A model generated the notes under the pieces. It did not search any database. It worked only from the letters and a program-made list of their open reading frames with translations, and was not told the origin of the DNA. A stretch of DNA of 64,000 nucleotides from Microbotryum silenes-acaulis (lineage: Eukaryota; Basidiomycota; Microbotryomycetes; Microbotryales; Microbotryaceae). Positions 1 to 10,160 of the stretch are shown here, one piece after another (within the stretch, counting starts at the first letter, position 1; each line of letters begins with the position of its first letter). A program made the position numbers and the translations under genes. The DNA lies in NCBI GenBank assembly GCA_003665825.1, contig QPFY01000017.1:372001-436000 (forward strand). The letters run 5' to 3'.

Positions 1-121
1 GAACACCATCTCAAGAGCGAAGAGACCGGACTCACACAATGGAGACGATAAAGGTAAGGAAGAACCAAAGGATGAGGGTGTAGTAGAGCTGTTCGCGGAT
101 CCAATGCCAGAGGTGGAACAT
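1..121 (-). CDS. Membrane protein, first coding exon only (truncated by window edge)
   Basis: Only exon 1 is inside the window: ATG at 121-119, reading leftwards to 36, followed by a GTGAGT donor at 35-30. The 28 codons encode a short tryptophan/aromatic-rich start (MFHLWHWIREQ) running straight into a hydrophobic segment that would be one membrane helix. Exon length (86 nt) and splice phase (two bases left over) equal those of exon 1 of the next minus-strand gene (1125-2168), and the residues are similar (LW near the start, then Q-L-Y followed by a helix). I infer a tandem paralog, probably a four-helix MARVEL-like membrane protein. The remaining exons lie to the left of base 1. Family assignment rests on the neighbour only. 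Confidence 0.45.
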
Positions 122-1124
122 GGTTGCAAGCAAACGGGGGCGGTCACTTTTGACGGCGAACAAAGATATTCCACGTTCCGAAAGCGAGGCGTGAGCACGT
201 GATAGGATGTCAAAAAAGCAGGTATTGCGGAGCTTAGCGGTTGTGAGCGGATGTGAGTTGACTGCAGGCCTTACCTTGAGTTGTGGGAACGGTTTGGGTG
301 GGTTGCTTGACGATGAGTTGTGGGCTGGTAGTAGTGAGGGAAACGAAGGAAGAGAAAGGAACGCCAAAGAAGGAACGTCGTCCATTCTGGAGAAGCCAAG
401 GCTTCCCCAGCGGCGACAGCGGCGCTTGGGTCGAAACTTTATCAGGAACCGAAACCCCGGCCGAGTTTTCGTCGCGTGGGTCACATGATACCTTGCCCCT
501 CTCAGTTAGGCATGACATCTTGGAGCCCACTCGTATCAAGATCGAACTCATGGACCCCGGCAGTTGCTCTGGTGGGTGTCAAATGACTGCTCATCCCCGT
601 CAGCATGCTTTCATGACTTCGGCTCCAATTGGATCGTCGGGCCGAGTGGCTGTGCAGATTTTGACAATTTGTCGAGTTTTGACTGCTGTCAGTTGACAGT
701 TTACCCGCGGATTCAAAAGTAATGTCTGCATGTGATCATTCACTTGTGCGAAGATGCTGCACAGCCTCGAAGAAGCACAGCCGCTCGAACGCTCAATGGC
801 GCCGAGTGGCCGGCCGCAGAGGGGTGGTCGTCTTCAACGGCTCCCACGAAGGTGACGAAAAATCGGCTCACTTAAGACTGGCTGCAAAAGACTCTGCGCA
901 CCCCCGATATTATAAGCCCAGTAGCGGGACTGGAGTAGTCATTATCATAAATGCAGAGAGACGTTTCAGAGAAGGGGTTGGACTAGCTATGTACGTTATA
1001 GAGGCGTGACAAGAAAACAAAGAAGATATCAGACAAAAGATGCCGGGGAACGTCATGAGCACTGATGGTCGTATGTGATACCGAAGTACGTTTGGGAATT
1101 GCGCCTTTCACGCCTACGCTCCGA
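122..1124. other. Intergenic stretch
   Basis: About 1 kb between the 3' end of the MARVEL-like gene and the start of the truncated gene. Short open frames occur on both strands, but none shows splice-supported extension or a recognisable domain. It probably holds the promoter of the truncated gene and the terminator of the next one. Confidence 0.5.
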
Positions 1125-2168
1125 TCAGACTTCGGTCATGGGGATCGGTGCAGTCGGTTGACCAGTTTCCAGAGGGGCGCTCACGGACAAGGGCGTAGGA
1201 GCTTCGTTCGGGGAGAGTTGTTCTGGGTCGCGCCCTCTAGGGTAGACCTTGTAAGGTGCCCTCCATGCCGCGGTGTGGTTCTCGATCCTCACGCCATGGG
1301 TGATGCCCGCCACGAAAAGGTTGAAGAGTAGCCAGCTGAGCATGAACCAGGTGACCCACGCGGACGCCTGAGAAGGGAGAGCCATACTTGTCTGGTTAGT
1401 GCTCCCCAAAGAGGAGAAAATGATAGAACATTTGGAATCATGCTTACCAATGTGAGACGAGCGAAAGCACAGATGTGACGAATGCAGACCGATCCGGAGG
1501 GAAAGTCACCAGAGAGGTCCGCGGCGCCGACTACGCTCAACAACGGTAGATGGGGTTAGCACAGCTGAAGACGCCGAGAGGGCGAGTGAGGATCTGCTTA
1601 CCGAGGAAGAGGACCCAAAGAATCCAAACGCCAAGCGTCTAATCCAAGTCATAACTTGGGTCCGTCAATAAACCCGCCTTCGAATCAAGTTCAAGCACCA
1701 GGGCTAGGAACTTACTTCAAAGAACAGCGAGGCGCTAAAGGATTCGTTGTTGTTCACGTGAACGACAAAGTGCCTGTACAGCAGAAGCAGAACTTGAGGA
1801 TGAGTACCGGAAGTACGCGAAACTACATTCAGGGCGCTCTTACAAGGCGATGAAGATGTTACCGATCACGGACGACGACAACAAGAGCGAAGCCGAGTTC
1901 CAGTGATAGCCGAACACGGCTTCGCTCCTGCCAATGAAGCTGAAGGGTCACAAGCAAGATGAACAGCGCGGTGTTTAGAGTCATCTGTTAGTTCGGGCAT
2001 GGAGTCATGACGTAACTTTCGAGCCATGAACATCGCCACACTTGTGAACCGAAGGAGACGTTGAGAATGACCCAGCACTTACGAAGCAGAGAAAATGGTG
2101 GTCCAGGCGAGCAGAATCGCGATGGTGAAGTAGAGCAATTGGCGAGCGGCGCTCCAGAGGGATAACAT
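1125..2168 (-). CDS. MARVEL-like four-helix membrane protein
   Basis: Six exons on the minus strand: 2168-2083, 1939-1844, 1773-1716, 1638-1602, 1530-1448, 1367-1125; 200 codons plus stop. Exon 1 carries helix 1 (MLSLWSAARQLLYF...). Exon 2 carries a second hydrophobic stretch (SLLLSSVIGNIFIAL), and exons 3-4 a third (TLGVWILWVLFL). Exons 5-6 give the last helix (ASAWVTWFMLSWLLFNLF) after a short loop with Cys and Arg, then a polar, Pro-rich cytosolic tail. Four helices, about 200 residues and an A-W-x-x-W pattern in the last helix resemble the fungal MARVEL/Nce102-type plasma-membrane family; this is recognition by pattern, not by a search. In exon 6 an acceptor 24 nt upstream is also in frame, so eight residues are uncertain. 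All donors are GTAAGT, GTAAGC or GTAAGA. Function unknown; family members organise membrane domains. Confidence 0.6.
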
Positions 2169-3293
2169 GCTGAACTACATGTGGGAGGAGTGAGGTTCGG
2201 CATCGTTCGGATGCTCAGTCAGCCTTTAATGATGGAGACCAGGCCCCCATAGCCATACAGGCGAGTGGGTAAAGCTCACCTTGCGTTGTAATAGGTAAGT
2301 GTGGACGTTGAAGGTGTTGTTGGCCTCTCGGTGAACAGTGAGTGGCAAAGAAGAGAAGGGGGAAGACTAACGGCCCCAAGCCCCGGATTGGCGGCGCCCT
2401 CCCAGGTGCGGAAGTGTAACGCCGGGCCGACAACAAGGGGCACTGCATCGAACGTCTTAGGAGACACCCGGCGAAATTAGCTAGCGGCAGCGCCTATGAC
2501 TCGAGACTGGGTAAGCGGTCCCGTCAACAGTGGCTGTGCTCTAATAGTTTCGGGGAAGATCTGGAAGAAACTAGGGCAGAGAGGTCATAGTATGGCATGC
2601 AGTCACAGGCTGCAGAAATTGATAGACATACCTGTTGGAACGGTGCCGGTTTTCGAGCCGGACGGTGGGCCCCGCCACTCTTGGTCCTCTCTGCGACACG
2701 CGCCTCCAATGACATTGTTGGAGAGGAATCAAGACAGTCAGGCTTGAAGTAGACTTGCCTTGTCGCGTCATTGAGCTCTAGCGCCGAACTGTGCCCGCAA
2801 CTTTCTTGTTCCGCTGACTGGTCTGCTCTTTAGAGCCGTGTCATCCGGCGACTCTCGCTGTCACCCAATACGGTCTTCGAAGGTGGAAGCCGGCAGGGAT
2901 GTAGACTTCCTGAAATGTCGGGAGCGATCTGCAACGACGCTAACAGTGTACGCTAATCGAGCTGAGTTGGTGCCGCACAGGAGGTGCGTAGAGGTTCGTC
3001 GTTCGCTAAAACTCGGCCCGAGGCCTGCGCGTAGAAACGAGGTGCCACCGCGATTCCTGTCCATAGGCATCTCGAGAGGTGACGTTCTGGCTCGTGAGAC
3101 ACAACCGGAAGGTTTCTTCCAAATTCAAGTGTCCCAAACAGGGGAACCCACGCATTGACAAAGATCACGCGGGTGCAGAGTAATCTGATCACGTGACATT
3201 CCCGGTAGATGTCGCCGACCTCTCGCGCGAGGTGGACTGGTTCGACCCGAAGAACCTCTTCCTCACTCGAGCTTGGGCGCATACGAAGGCACT
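2169..3293. other. Intergenic stretch between divergent genes
   Basis: About 1.1 kb between the MARVEL-like gene (minus) and the transporter gene (plus). On the minus strand, short open stretches near 2276-2467 and 2571-2771 are flanked by splice-like sites, but I could not join them into a protein that resembles anything. I treat the region as shared promoter and 5' UTR. Confidence 0.4.
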
Positions 3294-4657
3294 ATGGCCC
3301 GGGAATACCAGCAGAGGTGGCTCAAGATTCGATTGGAGCTGCACGCGATGACCGTGTTGTCGCCCTTGCGGTCCCCTGGCGCCAAAGCGGTGCAGCTGTA
3401 CTGGGTCGTCGCGATCGCCTCGACCTTGCTCTCGACGTGGATCGGCAGTCTGAGCGAATACCGGTGCGTTGGACCAAATAAACACAACCTGAACTCACTC
3501 GAAGCAAACTGACCAGAGCTGCCAATATAATAGGTTCCCCCACACGCTGCTCACGACGTCTCTGCACCTCTCGTTCGCGCTCGCAACGGTCGTCGTGTCG
3601 TCATCGCTAACCACAAAATCCCCAGGCACTCGATCTCGCCAACTCACCTCCTCCCCATCCAACGGCCCTCGAAATTTTGATTATCTTCTTCTCCCCCGAC
3701 CCTTGACCCTCTCAACCATCCTCACCCCCGTCGCCGTGTCCACGGTCGTCTCGGCTCAAATCTCGGCCCTGCACGAGGATTCGCTTGCCTCCGTCGCCGA
3801 ACAACCCTTCATGTCCTTCATCCGCATCTTGCCCATCTTCCTCTTCATCTGTCTCCCTCTAAAGGATTCGGCGAGCTGGCCTCGAATCACGGCGACTCTT
3901 CTTGGCCTCGTGCTCGGTGCTGGGCCCGCGGTTCGGATCAACGGGGGCAGCCCGACGGCGTGGTGGTGCGGCGGCGTTTGGGCCTTCTCGACTTGTGTAT
4001 GGGCATTTGGACTACATGTTGGTCTTGGTGTCAAAACACACCAGACCGTAAAACCAAAGGAGGAGCGACAGACGACCGAGGCCCCTCCGACTGGCACCGG
4101 GTAAGTGCAAGATCAAGCTTTTCCCCCTTCGAAGCCCGCTCATCATGCCATCGCTCCCATCGCTTCCTCCCAGAAGCACCCCACGAGTGAACCTTCCCAT
4201 ATATCTTGGGCTTTTACTGCTTTTCAACATGATGTTGCTCGTCTTCTCAGGAGAAGTGGGACGCGCTTCCTCGTCGGGTCATTTCGGCTTCTTCACCTCC
4301 GCCGGGTTTTGGATCCAGGAACTCGTCATGACGTGGTGCAACTTGGCACGGCTCGTCGTGTTCTGGAATCTGTTTCATGTGAGGCCATGCGCTAGGTCCC
4401 CGGATTTCAACGAAAGGATACTGATGTTCCTTGCGTCCGTGGTTCAGCACCTCGATCCCCTCTCGATCCTTCTGGTCGCTTCCGTCAAAGACTTCTTACT
4501 CCCTCTCGCCACGTCCCTCACCTTTGGCAATCCCCTCATCACGCAAGAACAAACAGGTTCGGCCTTGATGACATGGCAGCAAGCGCTCATTATTGCTGGG
4601 GTAGGATGGAGTGCACTGAGTGAGGGTCAGCCTGGGACGAGGAGGAAGCGCGGTTGA
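3294..4657 (+). CDS. DMT-superfamily transporter (triose-phosphate/nucleotide-sugar type)
   Basis: Exons 3294-3463, 3534-4100 and 4174-4657, phases consistent, 406 residues. The protein is strongly hydrophobic with about nine likely helices. Near the N-terminus, after the first helix, is FPHTLLTTSLHLSF, the F-P-x-x-L-T-x-x-H pattern typical of the TPT/solute-carrier-35 group. A loop rich in Ser and Lys follows, then PLTLSTILTPVAVSTVVS and several further helices. The last third has VASVKDFLLPLATSLTFGNP, matching the family's N-V-K-D-x-x-L-x-x-x-S-x-x-x-F-G-x-P block. Such proteins move nucleotide sugars or phosphorylated compounds across Golgi, ER or organelle membranes; the substrate cannot be told from sequence. 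The start is uncertain: an in-frame ATG also lies at 3273. Confidence 0.65.
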
Positions 4658-4962
4658 AGCTCTTTAAGGTCCAATTCTGGAAGTATATGTAGTTGTGCAC
4701 ACATGTTGTATTCGTAACAAGCTTTCTCCGCATGTCCCCTCAGCTGATCTCGGGAACCGTACCGCTCGTACCTCCAAGAGGACTTCGTCGTCTCTCTCGT
4801 CCGGCATCAGAACCTGCAAGACGATATTATTCATTTACTGTGTACGATGTATCTAGACGCATGATGCCCAACACTGCGACTCGCTCATACCTTCATCCAC
4901 AAACAAGCTCGTGAACAAAAACTAAAAAAAGTACGTTACTTATGAAGAGAACAATGCTATGC
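4658..4962. other. Convergent 3' region
   Basis: Gap of about 300 nt between the 3' ends of the transporter and Ste11. An A-rich tract sits near 4915-4930. No gene seen. Confidence 0.5.
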
Positions 4963-7900
4963 TCAACCCGTCGGATGGTTCGTCTGCGAAAAAGTCGCCC
5001 TCGTCGGCGTCTGTTGACTCGTCATCGTATGATCCGGATCCTTGATGAAACCGTGGCTCAGGAGTTCGAGAGCGGAGGACCGGGCTTCGTGGTCTATTTC
5101 AAAGGTTTGTTCGAGGAAGTCGTCGGCGTCGTTGGAGATGTCGTCTGGGATCGTGGGGCGGACGCTCGAGCCGATCTGAGTGGGTCGGATCATCAAATTG
5201 CTGTCAGCTCACAAAACCAGCGTCCGGGAAAGACCGGGATAGAAATGCACTCACTCGGAAAATGGCTTGCATCTGCGTCAAATTGGCCCATGGTGGAGCC
5301 CCAGTCAACATCTCGACAACCAGACAACCAAGCGACCAAATGTCGGCTTTGGACGTGTACGACGTCTGCTTGACGACCTCGGGCGCCATCCAATACACCG
5401 AACCCTGCAACGAGGGACGGTGCACTTTGGCTCCGGAAAGCAAGTCTATAGCCCCACCTTACTTCGTCAGTGCTCTCGTTCCACCTATGTAAAAAACTGA
5501 AGAACGTGCAGGCGAACGTACTGTCTTCCACCTTTTTCGAGATCCCGAAATCGGAGATCTTGATCCCGCCCTTGTTGTCGACCAAGATATTCGCACCCTT
5601 GATATCGCGATGGATGATCTCCCGATCATGGAGGTACGCCAAACCCGTGAGGATCTGTCGAACGAACTTGGACACAAGCGCTTCTTCGAAGGCGCCATAG
5701 TTGGATAGGAGTGCGGCGACGGATCCGCCGGGGACGTATTCCAGGAAAATGTTGAGGTGGGTCGAGTCCGTCGACGAGTCAAAGTACTGCACGATGTCTA
5801 TGCATTCGAAAGAAAAGAGTAAATGAATATATCCGAGTTTTGAGCAGACTCAGAGTCACTCACTCTCATGCCTAAGATCCTTCAGCAACTCGATCTCGCG
5901 CTCCAAAGCTTCGAGCATCGACTTTTTCCGTTCCTCGTTGTGTGAGTTGCCGGTCGGCAATTCAACCTGTTTGACGGCCATGAGCAACCCGGACATGGGA
6001 TTCATACCCAAGAAGACGGATCCGAACGATCCGGCACCGATTAAAGCGCCCTTGATCCACTTGATCGCTGGTTTGCCTGTCAGTTTCCCGGCCAGCATCA
6101 GCGACTCTACCTAGCTAGAAAAGAAATGCGACGCAGAAACTCACTCGATACATCATCAGCCTTGTCAGCCTCTTCATCTTCCTCCTCGTCCTCCTCCAGG
6201 TCATCATCCTCGTCTTCGTCGTAATCTTCCTCCTCAATCTCCTCCTCCATCGACAAGGCAATACTCGGCGGCCTCAACCCAGCATTCACGCTCCCCTCCC
6301 CGCCGGCATCACTCTCATCCGACTGGGACTCCGCATAACTCAACATGCTCGCCCTCCTCGTCTCCAGCTCGGCCGTCACATCATCGACCGTCAACACGCT
6401 CGCCGCATCCGAATCGGCGCGCGACTTGCGTCGCTCGTACAACGACAACTTGGAACTGGCGACGCTCAACCGACTTCCTCTTCGATCGAGTGGCGGCGGT
6501 CTCGGATGCGCCGTCTTGCCCTCGTCCTCGTTCGACAGACCCGTCTCTGCGCTCTCCGCCATCGGTTCAAGCAACGAAACGACCGATCGAGCCGAATCGT
6601 CGGAGGTCGTCCTCAATCCGGCTCCCAAACCGGCCACCTCACCCGCCCCCACTTCACCCGCCGTTGCATTCGCCCCACTACTGCCGGACGAACTCGAATG
6701 TCTCGACGCCAAGCTTGCACGATCGTTCGGTGTCCTTTCCCAACTCGTCGAACCAGGCATAGGAGGCACAGGCCCACCATTCCCAAAGCCACCGGCGGTA
6801 TGACCGAACGAAGCGGCCGAGTCGCGCCGGATCATTGATTTGCGCATCGATTGGCGTACCTGCTTCGAGAGAAGTTTGTTCTTCTCCGCTTTGGGGAAGT
6901 ATTCGGTCAAATGCGTTGCGATCAACTCGCTTGGGGGACGTTGGCCAAAGAAACTGCGCAGTCGACGTCCCGAATTGAGCAGACCACTCGAAGCGGAAGG
7001 TGAAGTGCGCACCGTGTCGCGCGATGAGGGTGAGTCGGGATCGGCGCCTCCGAGACCGGACATGACGGAAACAACCGAAGCGCGATTCGTCATTCGCTTG
7101 TTGCTGTTATTGCCTAGTGAGAGCGAGTTGGGCAGTGTCGAATGGGAATCGGCTCGCTCCTCGGGGGAGAAGGGAGAAATAACAGAGGAAGGCGAGGCCG
7201 GTTCGACCGAAGTCCATGGAATTTCGGATGTCAAGTGACCCGGTGAGGTCGGAGAAGCGGCGACGCCTCCAGGTCGATTCGAGTCGGGTGTGTTGGCTTC
7301 CCCAAAGACCCATCGTAGCTTGCGTCCTCGTTTACCTCGTGCCGACTGGTCGAGTTCGGCTTGTCGCACGCTGCGAACCCCCAAACCTCGCTGTCGCTCC
7401 GGCGCATCGGCTTCTTGACAGATTCGCAGCAGCTCGGACTCGTTCAACAGGCGGGCTGGCATTCAATACATGCATCCGTCAGTATACTAATATGAAGTCA
7501 GCACAAAACCCCAATTTGCACTCACACGACCCATCAGCCGCCAGTGCATAGACCTCCCAATCATCAAGCTCGTCGACATCAAGCTGAGGTGACCCCAGAT
7601 GAGCCGCCGTGGCAACAGGCATGAACTTCTTGACGACCCTCGTCATCACCTCTCGACCATCTCGACAATCCGAGACAGCGATCATCTTGCTCACGCCATC
7701 GTCACCGATAAACTTGACGGCCTTGCGCATGACGGCGTTGAGGCTCGAGGTGCTCGTCGAGGCTGGGATACTGGGCGCGGATCCTGGTCGGGCGTTGAGC
7801 GAGGCGGATCGGGAGAGATTCGAGACGGTCGGGTTGTCGAACCCAGTAGGTGAAGAGGTACCCATCTGCGCACCGCCAATGACCAGAGAGGGTAACAACT

Positions 7901-9188
7901 TGGGCGTCGTCGAAGGGGCCGGACTTCCTCGACCGTATGTCGCGATGCTGAATCCTTCCTGCGTCGGCGAATTACCATGCGGAGGAGGCCGTGGTGGTAC
8001 GGACGTTGACGACGATTTACGGTGTTGGGGAGAGATGAGGGGTTGCGCGAGCTGTGCGGATCGTGGTCCTGCCGAGGTCGGGGGCCCCGTGCGCAGGTGG
8101 TAGTTTGAGGTCGAGGCGCCACCACTCGAAACGGTCAGAGTTGAGCTGGGACGAGATGGGCTTGCGGCAGTGGTCGAGATGCTCGGTGTGCGACCAAGAT
8201 GGTTCAGCGACGAGGCCGAGGTTGGAGGAGATGTGCCCAATCGATGTTGGCCAGGCGAGGCGGCCCTTGCTGCGGCCAGCGAGTGTGGGGGTGCGCCCAA
8301 CGGTTTTGAGGCCAATGAGCTGGATCGTCCCAGAGTCACGGTCGAGGCGGAATTGGAGTTCGGGACCGAAGCTTGCCACGCTTGAGGTACGTCCGAGTTG
8401 GAGAGGGAAGGGACCGTGTTGGAGTTGGCGAGGTGCAAGGGGGGCGGTATCCTGCCCGAGATACGACCGCTGCCGACTTTGCGACTGGCGAGCAGCCCTC
8501 CGTTCGGCGGTGATATGAGGGGACCGGTACGAGTCGGTGACGGAAGCGAGTGCTGTTGCTGTTGCTGTAGTTGCTGGGCCCTGACGCTCGCTCGCTCGTT
8601 GAAAGCCTGTGTGACGCAGCGCTGGCGGAGGTTCTTGATGGCGACGACGATCTTTACGCGGTCGCCGACGCTGCGCAGACCCATCTCCTTGAGCGCGGTC
8701 TGATCGACGTCGAGCAGGACCGTGCCTCGGATGTCGTTCTGGCGGAACAAGGGTTCGTACTGGGGTACGCGTATCTCGTTTAACCAGCGCGCGATGTCGT
8801 CGTCATCCCAGCTGTGGATCAGCTCGAGGTAGTTGCGGCCCGTGGTGAGTGGGTCGTTGCCGTCGAACATGGTGGGGAGTGGGTCGGATCGGGTGGCCGA
8901 GTGGGGTGCGGTGCTGCCATTGCGCATGTTACGATTGGCGACACTGGTGCTGCTTGTGCTAGCAGAAGCGAGTATAGCCGATGCAGTGGCCGGTCTCTGC
9001 TGCAGCTGCTGGCCACCCGTCATCGTGGTCGAAGTCGAACTCGAGCTGGAACCCAAAGTGGGGGGCGCAAAGGTCGGTGTCGCCGGATTCGACTTGGGCA
9101 AGTTGTGCAGGCTGTGCGGGTGCTTCATCGCACTGCCTATGCCTGGGGTGTTGCCATTGGTATGGTTCGAGCTTGAAGCAGCGAGCAT
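4963..9188 (-). CDS. STE11: MAP kinase kinase kinase Ste11 (SAM + Ras-binding-like + kinase)
   Basis: Six exons: 9188-7526, 7455-6145, 6076-5864, 5797-5522, 5445-5255, 5175-4963; phases agree throughout; 1288 residues. The ATG at 9188 is chosen; two codons upstream are non-ATG. A SAM domain lies at about residues 126-188 ([14 protein letters not shown] through IKNLRQ); it should bind the adaptor Ste50. A Ras-binding/ubiquitin-like domain sits at about 485-555 ([13 protein letters not shown]..., DDWEVYALA). A long Ser- and acid-rich linker follows, then a C-terminal kinase domain from about residue 995: glycine loop [11 protein letters not shown], catalytic lysine in [33 protein letters not shown] and [10 protein letters not shown]. 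This is the fungal pheromone/filamentation/osmostress MAPKKK that phosphorylates Ste7 and Pbs2. The order SAM-RBD-kinase and length fit basidiomycete orthologs. A run of glutamate/aspartate at the end of exon 2 is unusually long. Confidence 0.93.
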
Positions 9189-10160
9189 GGCCACCGTGTG
9201 CTACTCCACCCAGTTGCAGGCCCACCGCGCGCTGCAGGCGAGCGTCGTCGCGTGGCCTCGACCGGGACAAGTTGACTTGGCGTTGTTCTGGCGGGCTGGC
9301 GGGCTATTAGCTCGTGCCAGGCTGCTTTGTGGCCCGCAGCTGGCCAGGAATGATCGGAGGTAGGACCCACACTGATGTCAATGGCGAGGTGGATCCTGGT
9401 GTCTCTATTAGAGTGGGTGTAGAGATGGAACGACAACAAAGCCGCGATTGGGGATGCAGAGGGGGAGAGAGAGCCTGCGCACCTCCTGAACACGGGAGTG
9501 GACGATGAGCGGGTGAGAGGGTGAGACGGGTGGGCCGCCCCCCTGGGGGTGGCGCGCATGCGCTTAGAGTGGAGTAGGCGAGAGAAATGCCTGTTCGCTT
9601 CTGCACCTTATTCGTTTCGCTCGAACGGCAGTGCTCATTGCCTCTACACTCGCTAAACTTTTCGACCCACCGTCCCGAATAAGGTGCTGTCTTATTCCAA
9701 GGGAATATTAGCGTTTTTGGAAACCGCGGTCCCTGGGGTGTACGCATCATCCCAGGGTCTCGTCCTGGAAGATTAATCATCTTCCTCATCCCAACACAAC
9801 CAAACAAACCGAAAGATACACAAGGAAGGTCGCAAATCCCTTCCCGCGCTCGAGAACCCCATTGGCATCCGATCGAGACATCGGAGGGGAAAAGCGCTTC
9901 GGACGGCCGACTTCCTAATTCGAAATCGGGCTCAATGAAATACGCGGAATTACAACGCGCGCGTCACGCCTCGTCATGGGACCGTGGAACTACCACGGAC
10001 CCCCACTGCTGCCCTCCCATTTCCTACGCCCATCCACCCGCCTCTCTTTTGGCGCCCGTCATCTCCATCAACGCGCGTCAAGAGAGCATCCCTCTCGCCA
10101 TCGTCTGAGCAAGGAGAGAGAAGGTGCAGCAAGGACTCGCCCAGTCACCCGCCTCGCAAC
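9189..10160. other. Divergent promoter, Ste11 and Hrd1
   Basis: Nearly 1 kb between the starts of STE11 (minus) and HRD1 (plus). Open frames here lack splice support and family features. Both 5' UTRs and promoters must lie here. Confidence 0.55.

Noticed and set aside
2215..2771. Possible extra minus-strand gene upstream of the MARVEL-like gene
   Set aside because: Short open pieces with splice-like sites, but no combination gave a protein with start, stop and family resemblance.
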